From NCBI RefSeq assembly GCF_019320115.1, contig NC_089582.1, forward strand, positions 124,459,259 through 124,523,258: 64,000 nucleotides of DNA, given 5' to 3'. Position numbers and translations under genes: made by a program. Source of the DNA: Miscanthus floridulus (taxonomy: Eukaryota; Streptophyta; Magnoliopsida; Poales; Poaceae). This document shows positions 45,991 through 56,667 of the stretch, piece after piece. Every line of letters begins with the position of its first letter. Within the stretch, counting starts at the first letter, position 1. The notes under the pieces were generated by a model that was not told where the DNA came from, did not search any database, and saw only the letters and a program-made list of their open reading frames with translations.

Positions 45991-47144
45991 CTTTCGGCGC
46001 AATCGCGATCAAGAGCTCGAAGGACCTCAAGATCAACATGACCTTCTCCGCACGATCGTTCCTCGATTTTATATGAGAATTTCTTGGTCATCATCGTCCA
46101 CAACAATTCGACGTCATGAGGGTGCCCGCCAACAACCAAGATTGAATCGGCTAGACGAGGAAGCGATGACGTGCAACTCCTCAGCGGCGTCCGTGGCCAC
46201 CTGGTTCCTAGCGGCAGTATTTTGACTAGGGTACGATGGGACTCAGCCGGTGCGATCGATCAAGCTCCGACTACATGGATTTCCGTTGAGATCATCGGCT
46301 GAAACGAGCCAACAAGCTGGTTCAGCCCACGCTAGGCATGCTAGATCCAATCACAAGTTTCGGAGCGAAGACGGAGGACGAATTCACTTTGCCTTACCTC
46401 CCCCGCAACCGCACGTGCTGAGATCGGAATATCCAAGTCAACAGATGCAAAGCCAGAGATCGTACCGGAGAGTTTCACCTATTCTGGACTGCATCAAGGA
46501 GTCAGCCAAATAGTTACCGAAGCCCAACTTGAATTGGTTACATGCTTCCATCAGCAAATAAATAAAGAAAAAAAGCATCATGATGACGCAAGCAAGCTAG
46601 CTACTGGGAACTACGTACGTCAATACGAGATACATGTGTACAGGCCTCAACGGCAACGTCAAGCGGCTCCTGCACAAGAATCATTCGAGTGAGCATTGTT
46701 GTACCGGGTCCGTCACGACAAAACTCAACTCGGCACGCAACGTCCATAGATGAGATTGAGATGTACCAGGAAGATCTTAGACCGCGCACCCATCCGACTG
46801 CATCAAACCGTCCAAGCCGGAAGCAAGCTGTCTGACTGCTACAAGCCGTCCGACCGCATCGAGCCGCAAGCGAGTCGTCGGGTTGCTGCAAGCCGTCGCT
46901 ACACCACATCCGACAACTCGGATACTACGGCTCTCCGATCGACAACTGGGCCACAGCGACCGACTACTCGGCCGTGTGTGTCCGGCTACTCATCCGTGAT
47001 GATCCACTACTCGGCCACGGCGACCGATTACCACGCGGCCATCAATCAAGCTAAGTCATGGTTTAATATTTTTTTAAATATTCTTTAATCATCATATATC
47101 TCTGGATATTATCCATATGCCTCCACGGCTCTACTACAGTTGAT

Positions 47145-47460
47145 TTACCTGGGTTGCTGAGGCCTTAATCCGTAAAGCCTACTCGCCGAAAAGGTGCGAG
47201 AGGTGTTTAAACATAACAAGCTACCTACCTAGGGAAATTACATAACCTAGTAAGAGCAAGATGCGAAAAAATTAATATGTATTTTATAATGTCTTCTTTT
47301 AACGGTTGTTAATTACCTGGGTTGTTGAGGCCTTAATCCGTAAAGCCTACTCGCCGGAAAGGTGCGAGAGGTGTTTAAACGAAATAGGCTACCTACCTAG
47401 GAAAATTACATAGCCTAGTAAGAGCAAGATGCGAAAAAATTTAATATGCATTTTATAATA
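47145..47460. repeat. 168-bp direct repeat inside the LTR element
   Basis: Two units begin ttacctgggtt (47145 and 47313) and share gaggccttaatccgtaaagc and ggtgcgagaggtgtttaaac. They are non-coding. Confidence 0.9.
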
Positions 47461-48148
47461 CTGGGACATACTTCCAACTTGATATCTTGTGTATCAATTA
47501 TTACATATTTTCGTATGATTACTTTGCAGGGAACCATTTTCTAGACCACATCATCAAATAAGGAGCTCGCCCACCGCTGGCTGCCTTACTTGGCCACTAC
47601 TTCATTGGGTGAGACACACGCCCCGCGCTGTCTTACTCGGTTGCTGCTCTACAAGTCGCCAGGACATCCGACTACTCGGCCACGGTGATCGACTACTCGG
47701 TTGGGGTGATCAACTACTCGACAGCTAAGGTCGACCTTGTTGCGGTGATTTGAAAATTCTAAGGTGGGGGTGATACGGGGTCTCCGGTGAGGGGACTACC
47801 CACCTGAAGCCTTTTGACGGATTATCTAGGTTGTCTTTCTCGGATCGGATCATGGTCGAATGAGAAGATTTTGCGTCAGCAAACTGAGCACGAATATGAG
47901 GATGCACGTGCATATTTATATGTACTTTCATTACTCAAGCGAAACAAAGGAAGAGGCATGACATACAGCAGCATGCAAGAAGACATCAAGCACGCAAGCT
48001 AATTATGGAAAGTACTCGGTGGCTCAACTGTATTGACTTGCAATGGTATATGGATAGCCTACTGCAGTTCATGGGTTACTTGGATACACCCTTGAGAATG
48101 TCTACAAGATCCTACATATCCTCAGAAGAGGTTTTCATTCTTTGAACA

Positions 48149-48400
48149 ACTCAGATTCAAGACCCTCCAACTTTTTATTCTAAATAGCAAGAGGCTCAGG
48201 GGCTACACTCAGTGAGTGCACTTTTTCTTCCAAAAAGCGCACATCACTCAGAAGACTTCTTCAAGACAGGAGTTTTCAAACAACATAAGATTCAAGACCC
48301 TCCAACTTTTTGTTCCAAATAGCAAGAGGCTCGGGGGCTACACCAAGATGGAAGTACTTTTTCTTCAAAAAAGCACACACCACTCAAAGATCCCAAGAAG
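48149..48400. repeat. About 141-bp direct repeat inside the LTR element
   Basis: The phrases attcaagaccctccaacttt and caagaggctc…gggctacac occur at about 48149 and 48290, each followed by a pyrimidine-rich aagcgcacatcactc-like segment. Confidence 0.8.
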
Positions 48401-48512
48401 CGCTACATGGTTTCACTCAAGAAAGCACTCGGGCGACGCTTGTTCCTGCTTGGTAAGACCTGGAGGAACAAGACAAGGCTTCTGGAGTTCAACCATGAAG
48501 TGCTCGAGGGCT

Positions 48513-48918
48513 TGTCGATGCGGGACCCATGGGATACACTGCAAGGAAGAGAGGAGATCGAGTTTGATTAGGATTCCTCCCATGTAATCCTAGTAGTAAT
48601 ACTACCATGTAATCCTACTAGGACTCTACATTATAAACCGACTAAGACTCTGGCCTCCTGACTATATAAAGGAGGGCAGGGCTCCTTAGATGAGGAGGTT
48701 GGAGAAGAGACTTAGATAACACAACACACTTTACAATCAATCCAACGCAAAGGCTAACGCCAACTAGACGTAGGGCTATTACTCGATTACGGTCAAGGGC
48801 CCGAACTAGGATAAATTGACTATCTATTGCGTTTACCATCGAGTTCTGCATACGCTGAAGCCCGAACAAACTACCCCGGGTACCTCCGTGGCAGGCTATC
48901 GGTGGTGAAACATCGATA
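48513..48918 (+). repeat. 3' LTR of the non-coding LTR element
   Basis: 406 bp, same length as the 5' LTR with a modest number of substitutions, mostly transitions. Ends catcgata, directly followed by the gccac target duplication. Confidence 0.93.
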
Positions 48919-49093
48919 GCCACCTCGGTCTGTGACTAAGTCTAAAGACAAAAAGGAGGTTGAGCTCATGATCGGCGACAGAAGCAGGACGACCCGGATC
49001 GGGGCCCATCTCGACCTCAAATAGGAAGACGCGCTCATCAGCTTTCTCTGTAGAAACATTGATGTGTTTGCATGGAAACCTGCTGACATGCCC
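48919..49093 (+). pseudogene. Tat-like gypsy pol fragment (before RT)
   Basis: One frame reads KSKDKKEVELMIGDRS, then GAHLDLK, a TAG, and ISFLCRNIDVFAWKPADMP, the usual segment just upstream of the gypsy RT. It continues the gypsy element after the non-coding LTR element and is cut at 49093 by the 5-kb LTR. Confidence 0.8.
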
Positions 49094-52000
49094 TGTAACA
49101 CCCCTGGTGTTACGATCTTGTTTAGCACCGCGATTTAGGCCTAAGTAAAATTTTTGAAACGAGTTTCTCTGATTTTTTTATTTAAAAGTACTCGACGTTA
49201 AAAAAATATTTAGGAATGCCGAACAACAATTCTGTCCAATAGATAGCGAACGATTTGTTCTATTAGATTAAGCATGAAAAGCGACTTTTATAAATAAAAT
49301 AAAATCCATTAATAAATAGAACGATATATATGTAGCTTTTGATTCTAATTTAAATTCGAGCTTTGTTGAGGCTAATCTCATGCTGGCTAGCCGTGTCGGG
49401 ACGTGGTCTGCGTGCAGGGTCTTATCACCGCTGTAGCTCATACTGCGCTGGCCACACACTGCATTGCTCCGTCCGTCGTCTTGTTGCTGTGGCTGGCCGA
49501 GGCCTGCGGCATTGCTGCCGTCCTGGCCGCTTGAATACGGCGGTGCATTTCCTCGCTTAGAATCAATCATCAGATTTATTTGTGTCGCGCCGCGTTATCG
49601 GGCCCTGTCGCCGTGTATGCGATTTTTATGGCCACCACCGATGGAGCCCGTCTTAACTGCTCGTGCCACGCTACCCTGCCCCTACGTTCTTGTGGTTGGC
49701 AAGTTGGGTTTTCTTAATCACCATCAACATGCTGACAATACTGAATTAAGAGTAGTTTACCCGCTTAACTGTAGCTCGTTTGTCAAGCACCCATGATGAG
49801 AGTTGGAAAAGATACAGGGTGCAATACATTTGCTTTAATGATCATGGACCGAACTCTAACGCAAAGTGCTAGAAATGAGCTTTATTGATGATTGAGCGTG
49901 TTGTTGCCTGCTCTGCTCGACGCTGTTCGCGGTCATCATGTCAGCACCGCCCATGTGCCTCTGCTGCCCCTGTCTACCTCTATCTCTGATCGCTTTTCCG
50001 GGCCGAGTTAGGCCATGCCAGACTGGCCTCTCACTCCCTCCCTTTTCCTCGGCTCTGCGTGTCTGTCTCTGCTTGGTTCTGCTAGCTGCTACCCCCATGT
50101 ACGATGGATTGTTCGATGAAAATAGCCATGTAGCGTTGTGCATGAGAAGTGAAGGAAGGAGCATCATTATTGCACAGTGGCAGTGCAATGGATTAGATCG
50201 GACGACCACAACCTCCATGTACTACAGATTACGGACTGTAGTGCACACCGACACAGAGGCCTGCATCGTACGTGTCGCACGTGTCCCTGCCCCCTACTGC
50301 TCGCATCGTCCTGTTGCTCTACAAAGTTGCCGAAGCATGCCACGCTGCTCCTGCATCAGCTACGCCACGCACGTTGGCCGTCTTTCCGCGTACCAGCTCT
50401 GTCGTGACCTTGCCGAGGTGCTGAGTGATGCGTACAGCCGAGCTCACCTCTCAGGGCCACATATAGAAGGGCGCCACCTCTCGCCTCTCCTCCATAGCCC
50501 AAGCATCTGAGCTGCTAGTGCCACCAGCGCCTCAGCTCGCTCTGTTCACCTCATCAGTCTCTCTCTCTTTCTTGCTTTGTCGTGCACGCCAGGCCACCTA
50601 GCCGGCTGCCAACCCCACCGTGGCCGCCTAGCTTTCCGGGCCATGTCCGGCACGCCATCTCCCCTACTCCACTGTGGCTCCACAGCACACCGAGCCGACT
50701 AGCCTCGCTTCTCCTCGCGTTGGTGCCCTTGGTGCTGCCCTCCCACGCTGGGTCTTCAACCCCGTGGCACCATGACGCCGCCTCGGGCCATCCGCTCCAC
50801 ATCGAGTCGTAGCGCCGCTCCTCCCGTGCCTACACGCCGGCACTCTTGCTGCTCCTCCATGCCTCCCAACCACAGCAGCGCCGCCGCCCCTTCCCCGGTC
50901 CACTCTGGGCCGTTGCCCTTCCATGCCCCCATGCCTGGTCATGGCCGCACACCACTCTGCGCCGTACTGGCGGCCCCACGACGCTCCTCCTCCAGCGCCG
51001 TTTCTGCCTCACCTCGCTCCTCCATAGTGCCATCATGGCCAATCACCGGCGCATGCCATGCTCATGCTGCATCACTGCTCCACCTCACGCTACTCTTCCT
51101 CTCCCTACTCTCCACTTCCCATGTGCAGTACCGGCTACTCCTTCGCCACTCCACCTCCAGCTCTGGACCGCTGCCCTGTCGAGCGTCTCCTCTGCCATCG
51201 AGCTTGCCATTGCCCTGTTCCCCTCACGCACGCATGCCTTAGTGGCCACACTGGAGCAGTAGCCGGTGGCAATGCCCACCGGTCCACACGCCTCTCGTTG
51301 CAGTGGCCATGCCCGTCGATGCCCTAGCGCCGCTCCCCTTTTGGACGGCCACAGCACCTTGCCGCCATGTCTGGCGGCCGGACCAAACTCTGCTCCATGC
51401 TCTGCTCCTGGGAAAGGAAGGAAGGTGAGAAGGGTATGAATCCAAATAGAATTTTTGTACAGGGTTCTCAGTGCAAAGTACTTGACTCACATAAACAGTA
51501 GAATACGAAATAGATCGAACCGTTGGGTCCTTTTTGCATATTTATGCGTCCTCTCTGGATCCTGGCCGCATGGGTCGGCTGGTGGGCCGTGGCCTATGCA
51601 CCTAGCCCGACCGCACCGCGCCTAGGCCATCGCACCGCTTGGGCCATGCTCGCCTCCTAGGCCAGCCTGCCGCCCCACGCCTGGGCCGTCTGCTTCGGTT
51701 GTTGGGCCGCCGGTCATGCGCCCCACCTAGGCCATCATGCACCCGTCCGCCTAGGCTATGGCTGCCTACGCGAGCCATTGGGCCAAAGTGATTGGCGTTG
51801 GCCCGTTTCGATTTGTAGAGCAGTTTCTAAGTTAGCTTTTAAGGTAAATGGTAAAATTCATAGTAAATCATAGATAAATCGTAAAAATGCCAAATTAGTT
51901 TTGTTGAGTTCCTAAAATTATGATCTATCTAGTAGTGTAATTAGTTCATCTAGTTTTAAAATGTTTCCAAGGTTGCTCTAATTATTTTAACATGCTTAAT

Positions 52001-52622
52001 ATCGTTAAAATATAAACTTGTAGGAATTTCCATGATAAATTGGTAATAGTGTTAGAACTAAAATTTCTACAGTAGGTTCCTAGCAATATTAGGTAATCAT
52101 TGTAATTATTGTAGCTCCAGGATAATTAGTTTACTAGATAGATAATGATGTCCTATTTTAAATAAAGATTAAATTAATAGAATGGGATAAAGAAACAACT
52201 TGAATTTGTATAACTAAAACTTTGGTTGGGAAGTAACGCCTGATTTGACAACATGGATACGTAGACTAGCGCGTTAGAACTATCTCGTTAGCTTATGAGA
52301 CGTAATCGGATTTCTAAGCATTTCAGCTGTCATCGATTATTTACATCTATGCATCTGCATCAATGCATATCATATAGGTACGATGATGGATCAATGGATC
52401 AATTGAAGGATGATTGAGAATTTGAAGATGGTGTAATGGTATTCTCTCTAGGAGATGATGCAATGGGATTTCTATTCAGTTGATGGTGGATAATCTGAAG
52501 ATGCAGATACTAACGTTCTAATATATATCTTATCCAGGCAAGCCCTAGTGCATAACCCCTACTTTTCTGTAGTTTAAATTATATTTGTGCATTATGTTTT
52601 AAGGAGTTGAATAAAACCCACT

Positions 52623-52693
<71 letters not shown>

Positions 52694-54122
52694 CCTTATC
52701 CTATGAGTCTTACTAGTATGACAGGATCGGGTAGATTGCTATGCTACAGGACCGGTAGAAGTCGAGTGATTGCCTATCACTCACGAGATATATGAAATAT
52801 GTTACTATATCATTATTACTTGGAAAATATAAATGGTGGAAAAGAAAAATGGTGACCGGGCAGGAATATGATTTGGGTATTGGTAGGTGTAAGAGGTTGT
52901 GTTGCCATGGACGTGAGGCATGGCTTGGTTACACTGCTTTCCCTGTCTGTGTCGGTTAAAGACCGGTCGTTGCATAAGCCATTGAGGCAAGTCACATATT
53001 TATTATCCTAAGCACATACTTGTGTATGGGTGCTTGGAAGACTTGTTGCTCTCTTGTCGTGGGTTTCGGCTCTTTTTGGACCGACTATCAGGGTTTTGTT
53101 TTGGTGGAGGAGGTCCTTGCACCGCACTGAGTCCGGGACTCAGAGTCGAGGGCTTAGAGTCCTAGTTTAGACGGGGACCTAGGACCCCAGGATAGGAGGG
53201 TGATGGGTTGGTCCTGCTTGTGCCTTGGGTACAAGCGGGGCATGTGTTTTTGGGGTACCCAGCTGGGGACATTGGTTCACGAATCGCCGCCGAGTCGGTA
53301 TGGCTTGTCTTATGCCTAGCACCGTAGTAAGAATTGAAAGATGAAAGAGAATAGAAAAAGGAAATCCGATTGCTTACCACCTGCTAGAAAGTAACACAGG
53401 TGCTTACATATAATGGTTAGTTAATAAACCAATGCGGCTATTAATAAAAATTGAATATAAGGACGCACGCTTAGTAATGCTTCCTGCAAATGTAATAAAT
53501 CCATTAGCCAGATAGCCTTGCATATCCTTGGAGTCTTTTCTTTCCTCCTATCGGGTAAGTCTTGCTGAGTACAATTGAGTACTCAGGGTTTTATTTCTCC
53601 CTGTTGCATGTGATAGGTGGATGCTAGAGGTGACCCTTGTGTGTGGATACCTCCTGGTGGGCTCAGAGAGGATTTCCTTTACGCTGCGATCATAGTTTTT
53701 ATTTATAACTCTCCCCAAATGTTTTTATAAATGAAAGTTGTATAATCTGTTGTCATAATTTATATAACAATGCTTCATCATATCATGAACAGATATTTAT
53801 TTCCGCTGTAATTCTGATCACATGTTTATATTTTGCTATTAAATTAAAATTGTTCATAACTCTGATAACATGATTACATTCTGCTGTTAAAATAATAAAT
53901 ATTATACTCTGATGTTGTATTAAAAGTGATGTAAGAAATGATTAAGAATGTTGTAAGCTTTATTCTCTCTTTTGTGATCCTGATGGAAAAATGTGGATAT
54001 TCGGGCTCTCTCCTGGGGTGTGCCCGACGGAACCGAGTAATTTAGTGTTCTCCTTTGGGTGCTTAGTGTCTAATGGAAGATGAGCACTCCTATGAGGCAT
54101 TAGATTAGGTGGTTCTGCCACA
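49094..54122 (+). mobile_element. Apparent solo LTR, about 5.0 kb, of the TGTAACACC gypsy family
   Basis: Starts tgtaacacccctggtgtta and ends ggttctgccaca, the same right end as the LTR finishing at 3402. It interrupts the gypsy pol between the ADMP codons (49093) and the sequence ggtgttccttgagag (54128 on), which continue one another. The flanking pentamers tgccc (49089-49093) and tactc (54123-54127) look like a target duplication that has gained two transitions. There is no PBS, Gag or Pol inside, so recombination between two LTRs probably left one. GC-rich gene-like frames at 49380-51490 show no known domain. Confidence 0.75.
52624..52692. repeat. (TA)n microsatellite
   Basis: Almost uninterrupted ta dinucleotides with one tacata break at about 52671. 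It lies within the 5-kb LTR. Confidence 0.95.
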
Positions 54123-54127
54123 TACTC

Positions 54128-55037
54128 GGTGTTCCTTGAGAGCTGATCGAGCACTCCTTAAACGTCCCGCCGGCCACCAAACCGATCAAGCAAAAGCTAC
54201 GACGATTCACGTAAGACAAAAAGGAGGCCATGAGGGTAGAAATAACATGGCTCTTAGCAGCCAGTTTTATTAAAGAGGTGTATCACCTGGGGTGACACGC
54301 CAATCCGATCCTTGTACAAAAAAACAATAATGAAAGGAGATTGTGCGTTGATTACACCGATCTGAACAAGCACTGCCCTGGTTTACCTCGCATTGATGAG
54401 GTCATAGATTCAATAGCCGGTTGTGAGTTTTTGTGCTTTCTTGATTGCTATTCTAGTTATCACCAGATCTCCTTAAAGGAGAAGACTAGATTAAGACTTT
54501 GTTCATCACACCCTTCGGTGCCTATTGCTACACCACCATGTCGTTTGGGCTAAAGAATGTCGACGCCACCTACCAGAGGGCTATCCAAGGATGCCTCTAA
54601 GAGCAAATTGAGAAGAACGTTAAGGCCTACATTGATAATGTGGTGGTTAAGTCTAAAACTGCCAATAACCTCATCGCCGACCTCAAAGAAACCTTCTAGA
54701 ACCTGAAGAAATTTCAATGGAAGCTAAATCCCACTAAGTGCATATTCGGTGTTCCATTTGGTATTCTCCTAGGCAACATCGTCAGCCTTCATGGCATCAA
54801 AGCAAGCCTAGAGAACATAGAAGCGGTCACCAAGATGAAACTACTGACCAACGTAAAGGATGTCTTGAAGCTAACGGGATGCATGGAGGCTTTAAGCCGT
54901 TTTATATCCTGATTGGGGGAAAAAGGTTTACCTTTCTTCAAGCTGCTCAAAGCTTTGGGGAAGTTCACCTGGACGCCTGAAGCCAACAAGGCCTTTAACG
55001 AGCTCAAACAATTCCTCATGATGCCTCTAGTTATGAC
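54128..55037 (+). pseudogene. Tat-like gypsy RT and start of RNase H
   Basis: RT peptides in order: VEITWLLAASFIKEVYH, CVDYTDLNKHCP, FLDCYSSYHQI (first catalytic Asp present), then YIDNVVVKS at about 54628-54654, where the second Asp of the YIDD box is Asn. The start of the RNase H domain follows (LGKFTWTPEANKAFNELK, near 54955-55010). Stops (for example TGA near 54294 and TAA at 54598) and frame changes occur. The element is broken again at 55042 by the Sirevirus. Confidence 0.85.
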
Positions 55038-55042
55038 AACAC

Positions 55043-56614
55043 TGAAAGCATCTAGGCCCCTAGTTGGGTTTCGGTGATTAATGATAATACAAGATTACTA
55101 TGACTAATGTGTGTTTTGCAGAGGCAATTAAGTTAGGTCATGGTAATGGAGATCAATTGGGCAATCAAGGTTGTCATACCCCTATGATGAAAATCATTTT
55201 GGTTTTCAAAGGATGGACGATAAGGTTAAGGATGACTATTTCTAAGTGTCGATTGGAGTTGGAGGGACACTTAGAGTAGTTTAGGACTTTGTTTTTCCTT
55301 TGGCCGTACTATTAAGGGGGTTTGGACGGGTAGCTTGACCTAGTTGAGTCTAGTGAGTTAGGTGTGGTGCACACTTGTTAAAACTAGCTCTAGGTAGCTC
55401 CTATGAATGCCTAAGATCCTTTGGAGCAAACTTCATTCATATATGATCGAGAGTTGGAAGTGAATGGAGGGTCAAATGCTGGCCGGACGCTGGCCCCGGT
55501 GCGACCAGACGTTGGCCGTAGGGTCCGGTCAGTTCATTTGATCAGCTGTCTACATTCGGTGCGATCGGATGCTGGAGAGGTCAAGTGACCAGACGCTGAA
55601 AGGCAGCGTCCGGTCGACTCCAGTAAGGTTCCAGAGAAGGGAATCTGTGACCGGACACGTCCGGTCAATACTGACCGGACTCTGAGAGTTCAACGTCCGA
55701 TCAAGTCCAGTAAGGGTTTCATGCAACCGGACGTGTCCGGTCAGTGCTGACTAGACCCTGCCAGCGTCCGGTCAACTCATTTTTACTGGTTCACGGGTTG
55801 AACTAACCGGAGCGTCCGGTCAACATGACCGGAGCGTCCGGTCACCCCGCAGAAGCTCATAACGGTTTGTTTTTCAGGCTGCCTTATAAATAGAAGCTCC
55901 ACTCGTGTGTGGAGTCACTTTTGCTCATTCCAACAGCTGAGAAACACATTTGTGAGTGCCAAGAAGAGCAAGGTCCTAGTGAGGTGATTGAGATTTGAGA
56001 ATCCAAGAGAGTAGCCTCATTAGTGAATCAAGAGTAGTCAAGTGTGCATCCATCTTCTTATTAGGCTTCACGTGGTCAAGTGAGAGTTCGTGCTTATTAC
56101 TCTTGGTGATCGCCATCACCTAGACGGCTTGGTGGTGGTTGGGAGCTTGGTGATCACCCAACAGAGCTTGTGGGTGACCCAACTCAAGTTGTGAGCGGCT
56201 TTGGGTGATTCGCCATGATGGAGTGTCGAAGAATCAACCCGTAGAGAGCACTTGATCCTTGCGTGGATCAAGGGGGAGCTACACCCTTGCGTGGGTGCTC
56301 CAACGAGGACTAGTGGGGAGTGGCGACTCTCCGATACCTCGGCAAAACATCGCCGCGTTCCTCTCTCTCTCTTTACTTTGAGCATTTACTTTGAGTATTT
56401 ACTTTGTGCAATTCAATACTTATCACTATATTCACAGAATTGCCATGCTAGAGTAAGTTTGGAACATAGGTTACAAGTCCTTTGTGCGTTAGTTTGATAG
56501 AAACACTTTTCTAGGCATAAGGGGTTAATTGGGCTATCCGTAGGATTTGATTATTGCAAGAAAATTTAGAATTAGCCCAATTCACCCCCCCTCTTGGGCA
56601 TCTTGATGCTTTCA
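55043..56614 (+). repeat. 5' LTR of Sirevirus B
   Basis: 1572 bp, from TGAAAGCA (55043) to its exact complement TGCTTTCA (56614), followed at once by the PBS. A TATA box ttataaata lies at 55884-55892. Between about 55490 and 55850 the LTR carries many copies of CCGGAC/GTCCGG, two of them forming near-palindromes (accggacacgtccggt about 55663, accggacgtgtccggt about 55726). Such repeats are described for Sirevirus non-coding regions. The 3' LTR is beyond the window. Confidence 0.93.
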
Positions 56615-56616
56615 AT

Positions 56617-56628
56617 TGGTATCAGAGC
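56617..56628 (+). other. Primer-binding site of Sirevirus B
   Basis: tggtatcagagc, complementary to the 3' end of initiator methionine tRNA, 2 nt after the LTR. Confidence 0.95.
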
Positions 56629-56667
56629 CTCGTGCTCATGTTTTTAAGCTTAACCGCTTAGAGCAAG

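Larger units (their letters stand above)
45565..48918 (+). mobile_element. Complete non-coding LTR element (LARD-like), TSD GCCAC
   Basis: Two 406-bp LTRs (45565-45970 and 48513-48918) are nearly identical. They start TGTCGATG and the 5' copy ends in its exact complement CATCGACA (the 3' copy ends CATCGATA). Identical 5-bp target duplications gccac flank the element (45560-45564 and 48919-48923). A PBS lies 2 nt after the 5' LTR. The 2542-bp interior has no Gag or Pol homology, so the element must have been moved by proteins of a relative, possibly the Tat-like element it sits in, whose LTR end and PBS are similar. It interrupts the gypsy protease/RT region. Confidence 0.93.

Noticed and set aside
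47145..47460. Two 168-bp units as the start of a satellite array
   Set aside because: Only two units exist and they lie wholly inside a bounded LTR element.
49938..51490. Several 75-190-codon frames on both strands
   Set aside because: They lie in the GC-rich core of the solo LTR, overlap each other in all frames and match no known family.
52624..52692. TA tract as a possible CRISPR-like or centromeric repeat
   Set aside because: It is a simple dinucleotide microsatellite without spacers or longer units.
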